From positions 682,001 to 746,000 of the forward strand of contig NZ_NNRI01000022.1 of assembly GCF_002270415.1 (NCBI RefSeq): DNA of 64,000 nt. The letters run 5' to 3'. Shown piece by piece: positions 8,155 to 17,256 of the stretch (position 1 is its first letter; each line of letters begins with the position of its first letter). A program made the translations under genes and the position numbers. Below the pieces are notes generated by a model. That model did no database searches. It saw only the letters and a list, made by a program, of their open reading frames with translations, and was not told where the DNA came from. The stretch comes from Mesorhizobium sophorae (GTDB lineage: Bacteria > Pseudomonadota > Alphaproteobacteria > Rhizobiales > Rhizobiaceae).

Positions 8155-9059
8155 GATCTGGACGCCTGTTTGTGGCGCTGGCGCATCAGCGGCGCGGCGA
8201 GCGCCAGAAGCACGAAGGTCGCGACCAGCAGCACGACACCCATGGCGCCGCCGCGACCCCAATTGAGCAGGCTGAGCACCTGGCTCTGCACCAGCGTCGA
8301 CAGCATGGTGCTGCGGGGTCCGCCGAGCAAGGCCGGGGTGATGTAGAAGCCGAGTGACAGGATGAAGACGATGATGGCGCCGGCGAATACGCCGGGCAGC
8401 GACAGCGGCAGATAGATCTGCAGGAAAGCCAGCGAAGGCCGCGCGCCGAGGCTGCGCGCCGCCTGCACGAGGCGCAAATCGATGCCGCGCATGACCGAAT
8501 AGAGCGGCAGGATCATGAACGGCAGCAGCACCTGCGCCATACCGATCACCACGCCGGTCTGGGTGCGGATCAGCTTCACGGTGTCAAGGCCGAACAGCCT
8601 GACGACGGAATTGATGATGCCGGAATCCTGCAGCAGGATGACCCAGGCCAATGTGCGCACCACGCCGCTGACCCAGAACGGCACCAGCACGCACAGGATG
8701 AGGACGAGCCGCATGCGCGGCCCGACCGCCGTCATCAGGTAGGCGTAGGGGTAGGCGGCGATAACGCAGACGATGGTGACCCAGGCGGCGATGGAAAAGG
8801 TGCGCCACAGAACCGTGACGTTCACCGGCGTGGAAAAGAACCAGACGTAGTTCTGCATTCCCCAGGCGGGGTCCGAGAAGCTGCGCAGCGTAACGGTCAG
8901 CAGCGGATAGCCCATCGCCGCGATGAGCAGGAGCAAGGCAGGCATCGCCAGCAGCGAAGGGTAGGCGGCAAGCCGCAGGCGCCGTTGCGGCCCCTGCACG
9001 CCACCCGTCGGCCGGGGATTGTCACCCCCGGCCGCCAGAGTATGTGATGTCTGGCTCAC
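8151..9059 (-). CDS. potB: ABC transporter permease, PotB-like
   Basis: 302 aa. The frame is open far upstream (to 10607), but that extension is antisense or out of frame to the binding-protein gene. The family-like protein starts at a GTG at 9059 (SQTSHTLAAGGDN, then the first helix LLAMPALLLLIAAMGYPLL). Six membrane segments and the EAA loop (QAARSLGARPSLAFLQIYLPLSLPG) are visible. The stop overlaps the start of the PotC-like gene. The GTG start is inferred from spacing: it begins 27 bp after the binding-protein stop. Confidence 0.88.
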   Translation of the reverse strand: MSQTSHTLAAGGDNPRPTGGVQGPQRRLRLAAYPSLLAMPALLLLIAAMGYPLLTVTLRSFSDPAWGMQNYVWFFSTPVNVTVLWRTFSIAAWVTIVCVIAAYPYAYLMTAVGPRMRLVLILCVLVPFWVSGVVRTLAWVILLQDSGIINSVVRLFGLDTVKLIRTQTGVVIGMAQVLLPFMILPLYSVMRGIDLRLVQAARSLGARPSLAFLQIYLPLSLPGVFAGAIIVFILSLGFYITPALLGGPRSTMLSTLVQSQVLSLLNWGRGGAMGVVLLVATFVLLALAAPLMRQRHKQASRS

Positions 9060-9085
9060 GCTTTTCGCCTTGGCGCTCGGCCGGC

Positions 9086-10168
9086 TCAGTTGCCGGCCAT
9101 CAGCGCCGTCCACTTGTCGGACGCGGTGGCGAAATTGGCGACCCAGAACTTGATGTTCTGCTGGTAGCCCTGCTTGGCGTGTTCCGGCGTGTTGGTCAGG
9201 AAAGCGGCGACCGAAGCATCCACCTTGGGCTGCGCCTCGGTGTTGATCGGCGAGTAGGATGTCTGCTCGGTCAGGACCTCCTGCGACTTCTTGCCGAGAT
9301 AGGCGTTGATCAGCGCATAGGAGGCGTCGGTGTCCTTGGCCCCGACCGGGATGGTCAGCTGATCCATGACGACCAGCCAGTCCTTCCACACCGGCGTATA
9401 GGCAGCACCGTTCTTGACCGCCGTCATGGCGCGACCCGTCCACATGATGATCATGTCGGCTTCGCCGGATTCTGCCAGCTGCTGGGACTCGGCGCCGGTC
9501 TTCCAGAAGATCGTGTCCGGACCGATGGCCTTGATCTTGGCAATGCCCTTGTCGATGTCGGCCGGCGTCATGTTGTCGACCGAGCCACCGTCGGCCAGAA
9601 TGCCCTGTTCGATCAGACCGCCAATCGGGCTTCCGCTGCCATCGATGGCGCGCGTGCCGGGGAATTTCTCGGTGTCGAAGAAATCCTTCCAGTCCTTCGG
9701 CGGATTGTCCTTGTAGGTCGAGTTCTTGTACATCAGCACGGTGCCGTAGTTCATCGCCGGCACGCTGCACTCGCCGACCTGTCCGGCCGGGATGTGCGAA
9801 ACGTCGAGCTTGGTCAGGTCGAGCTTCTGGAACAGCTTGCCGCAATGCACGAATGGCGGAAAGTCGTCGGTATCGACGACATCCCAGGTCACATTGCCGG
9901 ACTCGACCTGTGCCTGAAGCTTGGCGATTTCGGTCGGGCCATCGTTCAGCAGCTTGACGCCGCTCTTGTCGACGAATTCCTTGAGGGCGGCGACCTGGCC
10001 GTCCTGGTAGATGCCGCCATAGGAGACGAAGGTCAGCGTCTTTCCTTTCAGCGAACCGTCCACCACGGTGCCGGCCGGCGGCGCGCTCTGCGCATGAGCC
10101 GCGGCGGCTGCAATCAAGGCCAGTGCGGCGGCGCCGACAAGCCCGGACACTATTGATCTGCTTCCCAT
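9086..10168 (-). CDS. potD: Periplasmic polyamine-type solute-binding protein (PotD-like)
   Basis: 360 aa. An N-terminal signal peptide (GSRSIVSGLVGAAALALIA, cleavage near AHA-QS) directs it to the periplasm. The mature protein has the family-1-like bilobal binding-protein pattern (LTFVSYGGIYQDGQVAALKEF; a WDVVDTDDF strand; FFDTEKFPGTRAI). It captures the substrate for the two permeases encoded downstream. It follows the Xre-cupin regulator by 3 bp. PotD-like rather than sugar-binding is judged from the YGGIYQDG start and the amine oxidase in the operon. Confidence 0.88.
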   Translation of the reverse strand: MGSRSIVSGLVGAAALALIAAAAAHAQSAPPAGTVVDGSLKGKTLTFVSYGGIYQDGQVAALKEFVDKSGVKLLNDGPTEIAKLQAQVESGNVTWDVVDTDDFPPFVHCGKLFQKLDLTKLDVSHIPAGQVGECSVPAMNYGTVLMYKNSTYKDNPPKDWKDFFDTEKFPGTRAIDGSGSPIGGLIEQGILADGGSVDNMTPADIDKGIAKIKAIGPDTIFWKTGAESQQLAESGEADMIIMWTGRAMTAVKNGAAYTPVWKDWLVVMDQLTIPVGAKDTDASYALINAYLGKKSQEVLTEQTSYSPINTEAQPKVDASVAAFLTNTPEHAKQGYQQNIKFWVANFATASDKWTALMAGN

Positions 10169-10171
10169 TTT

Positions 10172-10864
10172 TTAACCCTCCGATGACTCGCTGTTTGATT
10201 TTGGCAGTCCGGGTGCGAGTGATTTCCGGGCCACATATTGGTCGAGATCGACGGCGCCGCTTGTCGACGGCGCGACGATCCACAGCACTTCGGCCACCAT
10301 GTCGCCGACATTGATGGTCCTGTGCGGCGTCGAGGTCGAATATTCGATGCTGTCGCCCTCTTCGAGGATGAAGCTCTCGTCGCCCAACGTCAGCTGCAGC
10401 CGGCCGCGCAGCACGAGAAACATTTCGTGCGCGTTGCCATGTGTGTAGGGCAGGTCGCCGGTCGAGCCGCCAACGGCGAATTCGCCACAATAGACCTCCA
10501 TCTCTCGGATTGGCCGGCGCGACAGCAGCGTCTTGCGATAGCCTTCGCTGGTCGGCAGCGCCGGTCGGTCGGCGCGTGTCAGCACCGCGTGCGGCGAGAC
10601 TTCGCATTCGTCGAAAAGATCGGCGAGGCCGATACCGAGCGCATTGGCGATCAGCATAAGCGTGCTGGTGTTGGCTCCCGAAAGACCGCGCTCGAGTTGG
10701 CTCAGGAAACTGGCGGTGGTGCCGATCAAGTCGCCGAGCTGGCGCAGCGTCAGGCGTCGCGCGGTGCGATAGGCCTTGATGCGATCGCCCAACACCGTGG
10801 AGCGGCGGGCTTCCGCGCCGGTTGCGGCGTTGTCGTTGAGTGCGTGATCCGCAGCGGTTTTCAT
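10172..10864 (-). CDS. Xre-family regulator with C-terminal cupin domain (PuuR-like)
   Basis: 230 aa. Residues ~24-80 form a Cro/C1-type helix-turn-helix (LGDRIKAYRTARRLTLRQLG ... SFLSQLERG). The C-terminal part is a cupin effector domain (YTHGNAHEMFLVLRGRLQLT; EEGDSIEYSTSTPH). PuuR-type proteins of this architecture control putrescine genes, which fits the downstream importer and amine oxidase. The frame extends to a GTG at 10882, but the ATG at 10864 has a GAGG sequence 5-6 nt upstream and leaves the palindrome at 10879-10901 outside the coding region, so 10864 is preferred. Probably autoregulated. Confidence 0.87.
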   Translation of the reverse strand: MKTAADHALNDNAATGAEARRSTVLGDRIKAYRTARRLTLRQLGDLIGTTASFLSQLERGLSGANTSTLMLIANALGIGLADLFDECEVSPHAVLTRADRPALPTSEGYRKTLLSRRPIREMEVYCGEFAVGGSTGDLPYTHGNAHEMFLVLRGRLQLTLGDESFILEEGDSIEYSTSTPHRTINVGDMVAEVLWIVAPSTSGAVDLDQYVARKSLAPGLPKSNSESSEG

Positions 10865-10878
10865 GGTGACCTCAGGGT

Positions 10879-10901
10879 TCACTTAACATGCTATTAAGTG
10901 A
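10879..10901. promoter_or_regulatory. Palindromic operator upstream of the Xre-cupin regulator
   Basis: Perfect 8-bp inverted repeat TCACTTAA (10879-10886) and TTAAGTGA (10894-10901) with a 7-nt spacer, 14 bp upstream of the chosen start of the regulator. The placement suits autorepression of the regulator-importer operon. Binding by this regulator is inference. Confidence 0.6.
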
Positions 10902-10955
10902 GGCTTCGTGGCAAGCGGATTCGCTTGGCCACCTGAAAATCACCGATGGGCCAGC

Positions 10956-11219
10956 CTATCTATCTCCTTGCCGGTGGAGGAATGTCGTCGAAAGCGCTTT
11001 GGTTTGGCGATCGAAAACGACGGCCAGCCCGTTCTTGACGGCAAGCGAGGCGACCATGTCGTCCAGTTCGCGATCGGAAATGGCGGGTTTGAGGATCTGC
11101 CGGATGGCCAGATAGGCCTGCTCGGTCGACACATAGTCGTAGCGCTTTTTGCGCGCTTCCACATATTGCTCGATGAGAATGCCCAAACGGCGGGCGGCGA
11201 TGTCTTCTGGTTGCTGCAC
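10956..11219 (-). CDS. Conserved-looking hypothetical protein
   Basis: 87 aa, start GTG at 11219 preceded by GAGGAGG about 7 nt upstream, a strong ribosome-binding site. The sequence is mostly helical and charged, with YVEARKKRYDYVSTEQAYLAIRQ and an SDRELDDMVASLAVKNGLAVVFD segment, but no domain I recognise. It lies upstream of and co-directional with the Xre-cupin regulator, yet the operator at 10879 separates them, so it is probably its own unit. No function is proposed. Confidence 0.6.
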   Translation of the reverse strand: MQQPEDIAARRLGILIEQYVEARKKRYDYVSTEQAYLAIRQILKPAISDRELDDMVASLAVKNGLAVVFDRQTKALSTTFLHRQGDR

Positions 11220-11328
11220 GGGAGCCTCCTCAAGCTCGATCGTCTCCAGCCCTCTAAGATGTAAAAACCACGCCGCGAAAGTTAAGGCCCGAAGCCAAAA
11301 AATCGGCTGTCATCGTCGACAAACCTGG

Positions 11329-13224
11329 TTATGTCGCCTTGCCGACTGCCGCGTCCAGTTCCAGCTCGCCTTCCGAAATGTCGTCGAAGGAAGCGTAGTT
11401 CATGTTGTAGAGGCGGGCGTAGAGGCCTTTTCGTGCCATCAACTGTTCGTGGTTGCCGCTTTCGACGATCTCGCCGTTCTGCAGGACGATGATGCGGTCG
11501 GCGCCGCGGATGGTGGCCAGCCGGTGGGCGATGACCAGCCCGGTGCGGCCTTCCAGCAGTTTTATCAGCGCTTTCTGGATCAGCATCTCGGTGTAGGAAT
11601 CGATGCTGGCCGTGGCCTCGTCGAGGACGAGGATCTTGGCGTCGGCCACCAGCGCCCGCGCGAAGCTGATCAGCTGGCGCTGGCCGAGCGAGAGATTGCC
11701 GCCGCGCTGCTCGAGCTCGGTGTCGTAGCCATCAGGCAAGTTCTCGATGAAGTCGTGCGCGCCGACGGCCTGTGCGGCGCGGACCACCTCGTCGCGGCTG
11801 GCGCCGGTCTTGTGATAGCGGATGTTCTCCAGCACCGAGCCGGAAAACAGGAACGGTTCCTGCAGCACCATGGCCACCTGATCGCCGAGCGAATCCTGGG
11901 TCAGGTCACGCACGTCGTGGCCGCCGACCAGGACCTGGCCGGACCAGACATCGTAGAAGCGGTGCACCAGCGCCATCGAGCTCGACTTGCCCGACCCGGT
12001 CGGGCCGACCAGCGCGACGGTCTCGCCCGGATTGACGTGGAAGGAGATGTTCTCCAGCACCGGCAGGTTTTGCCGGTAGCCGAAGGTGACGTTCCTGAAC
12101 TCGACCGAGCCGTCCATGTCGCGCGACAGCGCTACGGCACCATCCTTGTCGCTGACGTCCACCGGCACGTCGAGCACTTCGGAGATGCGCTGGCCCGAAG
12201 CCATGGCGCGCTGCATGACGCTGTACTGCATGGTCAGCGAGCGGATCGGGTCGAAGAAGCGCTGGATGTAGAACAGGAACGCCACCATGACGCCGACGTC
12301 GAGGCTGTGCGACAGCACCATCGAACCGCCGACGACGATGACGGTCGCCATGGCGATGCCGGTCAGCGTGTCGACGATCGGCACCATCACCTGAGCATAT
12401 TTCGCCGACGTCAGGTGGGCATTGAGATTGGCCAGCACCTTCTCGTCGTAGAGGTCGAAATTGACGTGCTGGCGTTCGAGGCTCTGCACCGTGCGCACGC
12501 CGTGGATGCCTTCGGCCAGCGCGCCGTTGGCGATCGAGTTGGTCTCGTGCGCGGCCATGAAGGCGACCTTGGCGCGCGGCAGCCAGAACAGGCGCACGAT
12601 GAACAGCACCGGCATGGTCGACAGCGTCAGCAGGCCGAGCCGGAAATCCAGCCACAAAAGGACGCTGACGATGCCGAACAAAAGCACGATGTCGCCCACC
12701 GACATCACCGACGTCTCGAGGAATTCCTGCATCGAATTGACGTCGCCCTGCAGGCGCGACATCAGGCGGCCGACCTCGGTCTTGTCCATGAAGCTCAGCG
12801 AGACCCGCTGCAGGTGGCTGAACATGGCGCGGCGCAGGTCCGACAGCACGTTCTCGGCGACCTTGCCGACGACGCTTTCCTGTACGTGGCTGGCGGCATA
12901 GTTGATGAGGATGATCAGCGTGAAGGCGCCGATTGCAGCGATCATCACCGACTGGTCGAGCCTGCCCGCCGCCATGCCGTGGTCGATGGCGTAGCGGATG
13001 ACCAGCGGGATTGCGAGCTGCGTCAGCGTGAACACCAGCACCGCGGCGACCGAGATGAAAATCCGGCTCTGATACGGCTTCACGAAGCTCCATATACGCC
13101 GCACAATGCGCGGATCATAGGCCTTGCCGAAAACCTCTTCCTCGTCGCGGTGCGAGCCGACGACAGCCTTTGTCGGCCGTCCGCTGGTGTCTTCCTTCTC
13201 GTCGTCGCTCTGTGCGGACATCAC
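11329..13224 (-). CDS. ABC exporter half-transporter, subunit with canonical Walker B
   Basis: 631 aa: an N-terminal six-helix exporter domain (residues ~50-350) and a C-terminal nucleotide-binding domain (~375-610). Walker A is GPTGSGKSS, Walker B KILVLDEATASID with the catalytic Glu present, and the H-loop is in VIAHRL. The signature is LSLGQ instead of LSGGQ. Its start overlaps the stop of the upstream half-transporter gene (13221-13224), so the two are made together and almost certainly form a heterodimer of the MsbA/LmrA/TM287-288 class exporting a lipid, drug or peptide. The substrate cannot be told. Confidence 0.9.
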   Translation of the reverse strand: MMSAQSDDEKEDTSGRPTKAVVGSHRDEEEVFGKAYDPRIVRRIWSFVKPYQSRIFISVAAVLVFTLTQLAIPLVIRYAIDHGMAAGRLDQSVMIAAIGAFTLIILINYAASHVQESVVGKVAENVLSDLRRAMFSHLQRVSLSFMDKTEVGRLMSRLQGDVNSMQEFLETSVMSVGDIVLLFGIVSVLLWLDFRLGLLTLSTMPVLFIVRLFWLPRAKVAFMAAHETNSIANGALAEGIHGVRTVQSLERQHVNFDLYDEKVLANLNAHLTSAKYAQVMVPIVDTLTGIAMATVIVVGGSMVLSHSLDVGVMVAFLFYIQRFFDPIRSLTMQYSVMQRAMASGQRISEVLDVPVDVSDKDGAVALSRDMDGSVEFRNVTFGYRQNLPVLENISFHVNPGETVALVGPTGSGKSSSMALVHRFYDVWSGQVLVGGHDVRDLTQDSLGDQVAMVLQEPFLFSGSVLENIRYHKTGASRDEVVRAAQAVGAHDFIENLPDGYDTELEQRGGNLSLGQRQLISFARALVADAKILVLDEATASIDSYTEMLIQKALIKLLEGRTGLVIAHRLATIRGADRIIVLQNGEIVESGNHEQLMARKGLYARLYNMNYASFDDISEGELELDAAVGKAT

Positions 13225-15083
13225 GCGGCTCCCAGAGCCGTGGGCCGATCGTCGTCCGGCCGCAGCTGCAGGTCGTAGAGCGCGCGATAGCGCCCGCCGA
13301 GCGCCAGCAACTGCTCATGCGTGCCGCGCTCGACGATGCGGCCGTTCTCGACGAACAGGATCTGGTCGGCATGCATCAGCGAGCTCAGCCGATGCGAAAT
13401 GATCAGCGTCACGCGATCCCTGGCGAAGCGTTTCATCGCCGCCCGGATGCGCTGCTCGGTGCCGGCGTCGATGGCCGCGGTGGAATCGTCGAAGACCAGC
13501 ACCGATGGCCGCAGCATCAGGCTGCGCGCGATGGTCAGGCGCTGCCGCTGGCCGCCGGACAGCGACGCGCCGCGTTCGCCGACGACCGTGGTGTAGCCGG
13601 CGGGAAGCCCGATGATGTAGTTGTGCAACTGGGCGAACTCGGCTGCCTGCCCGATGCGGGTTTCGCGTGCCCAGGGATTGCCATAGGCGATGTTGTTCTC
13701 GATCGAGGTGGTGAACAGGAACGCGTCCTGCTGCACGACGCCGACGGCCTTGCGCAGCGATTGCAGCGTGACCTTGCTGATGTCCTGGCCATCGATGGTA
13801 ATGCTGCCCGAGGTGACGTCGTAGAAGCGCGGGATCAGATGAGCGATGGTCGACTTGCCGCTGCCGGGCGGGCCGACGATGCCGATGGTCTCGCCGGACC
13901 TCGCCTCGAAGGAAATGCCAGACAGCGTCGGCCGGTCGCCCGCGCCGGCGTAGCGGAAGCCGACATTGTCGAAGCGCAGCACGCCCTCGGTGACGACGAG
14001 GTCCCTGGCGCCCGGCGCGTCCTTGATGTCCAATTCGGCGTCGAGCAGTTCGAACAGCCGGGTGCCGCAGGTCGAGGCGCGCGCGAAGGAATTGACCATC
14101 AGGCCGAGCTGGCGCACCGGCATCTGCAGGATGGTCATGAAAGTGAGGAACTGGGCCAGCGTGCCGACGCTGATTTGACCCGCAATGACCTTCTGGCCGC
14201 CGAACCACAGCACCAGGCCCATGGCGGCGAGGAACGAGAAGTTCATGGCGCTGGTGTTGCCGACGCGGATGTCGACGCGCTTGTTGGCGAGGTCCAGCGC
14301 ATCCTGCTTGGCGCGGTCGAATTTCTCCAGCTCATGCCGCTGCGCCGCAAAGGCTCGCACGACACGCATGCCGCCGAGATTCTCATCCATCACCCGGCTC
14401 AGCACCGACAGGCGCTGCTGCAAGGTTAGCCAGGTGCTGCGCAGCGCCAGCTGGGTGACCGAGGAGCGCCAGGCGACGAACGGCACGAAGCTCAGGCTCA
14501 ACAGCCCGAGCACCAGATCGGTGCTGATCAGCAGGTAGGCGCCGACGCCGATCAACACGCCGAGCAGGACGACGCGCAGGATGCCGGTGGAAAAGAACAT
14601 GCGCACGCCGTCGAGATCGAGCAGGCCGAGCGTGATCAGATCGCCGGTGTGGACCCGGTCGTGGTAGGAGAAGCTCAGGCGCTGGATCTTCTCGTAGAAA
14701 GCCAGGCGCAGCTCATAGCCGGTGCGATGGCCGACGGCCTCGCCGTAGTAGTTCTGCGCCATGGTGAAGAGACCGCGCAGGATGCTGACGACGAGCAGCG
14801 TCAAGGCGGTGTTCCACAGCGCATGCTCCGCCGCGGCTCCGGCCCCGGCTGTCATGACGCCCTGCGCCTGGTCGATGGCGCGTCCCAGCAAGCGTGGAAT
14901 GAAGAGCTGCAGCGTCGCGGCGATGAAGGTCGAGACGAGGGTGATCGCGACTTGCCAGGGATGGCGCAGCGTCATGCGCACGATCCGGAGCAAGGTGCTG
15001 AGGCCCTTGCCCCAGGAGGCTTCGGCCACATGGGCAAACGATTTGCCGCGCTCCGGCGCGCTGCCGATTGCTAGCGTATTCAA
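13221..15083 (-). CDS. ABC exporter half-transporter, subunit with degenerate Walker B
   Basis: 620 aa exporter half-transporter with membrane domain (~40-340) and ATPase domain (~365-605). Walker A is GPPGSGKST and the signature is the canonical LSGGQRQR, but Walker B reads VLVFDDSTAAID, so the catalytic Glu is replaced by Asp. Together with the LSLGQ signature of its partner this builds one degenerate and one consensus ATP site, as in known heterodimeric exporters. Start is a TTG at 15083 (MNTLAIGSAPERG); upstream lies a 7-bp inverted repeat. It is the first gene of a two-gene unit. Confidence 0.9.
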   Translation of the reverse strand: MNTLAIGSAPERGKSFAHVAEASWGKGLSTLLRIVRMTLRHPWQVAITLVSTFIAATLQLFIPRLLGRAIDQAQGVMTAGAGAAAEHALWNTALTLLVVSILRGLFTMAQNYYGEAVGHRTGYELRLAFYEKIQRLSFSYHDRVHTGDLITLGLLDLDGVRMFFSTGILRVVLLGVLIGVGAYLLISTDLVLGLLSLSFVPFVAWRSSVTQLALRSTWLTLQQRLSVLSRVMDENLGGMRVVRAFAAQRHELEKFDRAKQDALDLANKRVDIRVGNTSAMNFSFLAAMGLVLWFGGQKVIAGQISVGTLAQFLTFMTILQMPVRQLGLMVNSFARASTCGTRLFELLDAELDIKDAPGARDLVVTEGVLRFDNVGFRYAGAGDRPTLSGISFEARSGETIGIVGPPGSGKSTIAHLIPRFYDVTSGSITIDGQDISKVTLQSLRKAVGVVQQDAFLFTTSIENNIAYGNPWARETRIGQAAEFAQLHNYIIGLPAGYTTVVGERGASLSGGQRQRLTIARSLMLRPSVLVFDDSTAAIDAGTEQRIRAAMKRFARDRVTLIISHRLSSLMHADQILFVENGRIVERGTHEQLLALGGRYRALYDLQLRPDDDRPTALGAA

Positions 15084-15102
15084 AGGAAAATATCCAACCC
15101 AA

Positions 15103-15120
15103 TCCGGGCATTAGCCCGGA
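15103..15120. promoter_or_regulatory. Inverted repeat in the 5' region of the ABC exporter operon
   Basis: Perfect TCCGGGC (15103-15109) and GCCCGGA (15114-15120) around ATTA, 19 bp upstream of the exporter start. It may be an operator or a leader hairpin affecting translation. No U-run follows on the minus strand, so a terminator is less likely. Confidence 0.4.
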
Positions 15121-15254
15121 CGAATAGAGCAGACTCAGTTCAGATGGCGTGATGTTACGCGGGTCCGGCTTGGCCGTTCAAGAGCCAATGACGGCATCGC
15201 ACTGTGCCTGGACACAACATGCTGTTGCGCGTGTTCGGAACGCCGGCAATCCGT

Positions 15255-17063
15255 TCACGTACCCTGCCGCCAGCAGGCGATCAGGTGGCCGGGTGCGACC
15301 TGCCTGGCGGGCGGTTCGGCCTTTCTGCAGTCGGGCACGACCAGGGGGCAGCGATCGGCGAAGGAACATCCCTTGGTCTGCGTGCCGGCTGCCTCGATCT
15401 CCACCGGAGCGGATAGTTTCGGCGCGGCCTCATCGGAGGACGCGGCCAGGAGCAGTTGCGTGTAGGGGTGATTGGGGCCCCGGAAGATCTGGTCGGATGA
15501 ACCGGTTTCGACCAGACGGCCGCGATAGAGCACGCCGATCCTGTCGGCCATGTAGCGTACGACCCTGAGGTCGTGGCTGATGAACAGATAGGTCGTGTCC
15601 TTGTCGCGCTGCAGGTCGTTGAGCAGGTTGAGAACCGTCGCTTGGACCGAGACGTCGAGCGCCGAGGTGGGTTCGTCGAGCACGACGACCTTCGGCACGC
15701 CGGCGAAGGCCCGCGCGATCGCGGCCCGTTGCCGCTGGCCGCCGGACAGCGATCGCGATTTCTGCTCGGCCGTGGTGCCGGGAAGGCGGACTGACTGCAA
15801 GAGATCGCTGACGCGTGCTCTCACCTCGCCGCGGCGCAGGCCGGCGAGCCGGCGCAGCGGACGGCCGAGGATCCTGCCGATCCGCTGGCGTGGGTTGAGC
15901 GTGCGATCGGGCGACTGGAAGACCATCTGCACGTCGCGCTGTTCGGCAAGGTTTCTCTTCTCGACGCGCGGCGCGACCGTCCTGCCGAACAGCTCGACCG
16001 ATCCGGCGTCAGGCGTCTGCAGGCCGGTGACGATCCTTGCCAAGGTCGACTTGCCGGAGCCGGATTCGCCGATCAGCCCGAACGTTTCGCCCTGGCCTAT
16101 GTCGAGGTCGATATCGCTGAGCACTGGCTGGCTGCCGAAGGAATGGCTGATGCCTTTGCAGGCGATCGCGATCCGGCGTTCTTTCCGCGCGCCGGCGTCT
16201 TCATCGTTGGGCGTCGGGTGCACTGCCAGACCGGCTCCGTCGGTCTCGGCCAGTCTGCCGTCCCGCTTGGTGTAGTTGAGGGCCGGGATCGAGGCGATGA
16301 GCGCCTTTGTGTAGGCGTGGCGAGGGTTGTCGAAGACATCAGTGGCGACGCCGCTTTCGACCACCGTTCCCGACTGCATCACCGCCACGCGGTCACAGGC
16401 GCGGCGGATCATGTTGATGTCGTGGCTGATCAGAAGCACGCTGGTTTTGTGATCCTTGCGCAGGTCGTGCAGGATGGCGATGATCTCCGACTGCACGCTG
16501 GCGTCGAGCGCCGTCGTCGGCTCGTCCAGCACCAGCAGCGACGGGTCGAGCGCGATCGCGATGGCGATGTTGGCGCGCTGCTGCATGCCGCCGGACAATT
16601 CGTGCGGATAGAGATCCAGCACCCGGTTCGGACGGCTTACCCTGACGCGCCCGAGCAGTTCGGCGGCGCGCGCGCGCGCCTTGTCGTGGCGAACCGGGCG
16701 ATGCCGCATGATCGTCTCGGTGATCTGCCGGCCGATCGTCATGCTTGGATTGAGGGCGGCGCCCGAGTGCTGATAGACGGCCGCGATGTGGTTGCCCCGC
16801 AACTGGCGAAGCTGCTCGGCGGAGAGGTCGCGGATTTCGCGGCCCTGGAATTCAAGCGCCGATGCCGCGATGCGGGCATTTTTCGGCAGATAGCGCAGGA
16901 TGGCGAGCGCCACCGAGCTTTTGCCCGATCCCGACTCGCCGACCAGGCCAAGCGCTTCGCCTTCGCCTATGTGCAGCGACACGCCGCTGACGGCGGGATG
17001 CGATCCGTTGCGTCCGTCATAGGCGATGGAAAGCTGTTCGACGTTGAGAACCGAGGAGGACAT
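15255..17063 (-). CDS. Peptide/nickel-type ABC importer, fused double ATP-binding protein
   Basis: 602 aa with two complete ATPase domains in one chain, as in GsiA/DdpDF-type fusions. The first has GESGSGKSS, LSGGMQQR and LLVLDEPTTALD; the second has GESGSGKST, LSGGQRQR and VVVLDEPTSALD. The C-terminus has the oligopeptide-transporter tail CSFADRCPLVVPDC with its cysteines. The frame extends to a TTG at 17126, adding 21 residues, but MSSSVLNVEQLSIAY at 17063 starts where the family does. It is divergent from the monooxygenase-DUF427-binding protein-permease genes at 17257-23004 and almost certainly energises those permeases. Confidence 0.9.
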   Translation of the reverse strand: MSSSVLNVEQLSIAYDGRNGSHPAVSGVSLHIGEGEALGLVGESGSGKSSVALAILRYLPKNARIAASALEFQGREIRDLSAEQLRQLRGNHIAAVYQHSGAALNPSMTIGRQITETIMRHRPVRHDKARARAAELLGRVRVSRPNRVLDLYPHELSGGMQQRANIAIAIALDPSLLVLDEPTTALDASVQSEIIAILHDLRKDHKTSVLLISHDINMIRRACDRVAVMQSGTVVESGVATDVFDNPRHAYTKALIASIPALNYTKRDGRLAETDGAGLAVHPTPNDEDAGARKERRIAIACKGISHSFGSQPVLSDIDLDIGQGETFGLIGESGSGKSTLARIVTGLQTPDAGSVELFGRTVAPRVEKRNLAEQRDVQMVFQSPDRTLNPRQRIGRILGRPLRRLAGLRRGEVRARVSDLLQSVRLPGTTAEQKSRSLSGGQRQRAAIARAFAGVPKVVVLDEPTSALDVSVQATVLNLLNDLQRDKDTTYLFISHDLRVVRYMADRIGVLYRGRLVETGSSDQIFRGPNHPYTQLLLAASSDEAAPKLSAPVEIEAAGTQTKGCSFADRCPLVVPDCRKAEPPARQVAPGHLIACWRQGT

Positions 17064-17256
17064 TGGGAGCTTGAAACCACTTTCTTCCAGCGCGGCGATC
17101 GAGGGCAATCGCTTCCGCTTTGGCAATACATAATCTCTATAAAATTACTCGAATTAAGCCGGAGCGCAATCTACCTTTCATCGCTCACGAGAGATTGTTG
17201 CCGTCTGCCAAAGCAGCGCGACGGTCTCCGGAGAGCAGATTTGGAAGGAGGCCGGC

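Noticed and set aside
9060..10607. Upstream extension of the PotB-like frame
   Set aside because: It is the binding-protein gene read in another frame; the permease begins at the GTG at 9059.
11149..13278. 709-codon plus-strand open frame opposite the ABC exporter
   Set aside because: Antisense shadow; rich in Gln, His, Arg and Asp as expected from complementing a GC-rich coding strand, and the minus-strand ABC protein has complete motifs.
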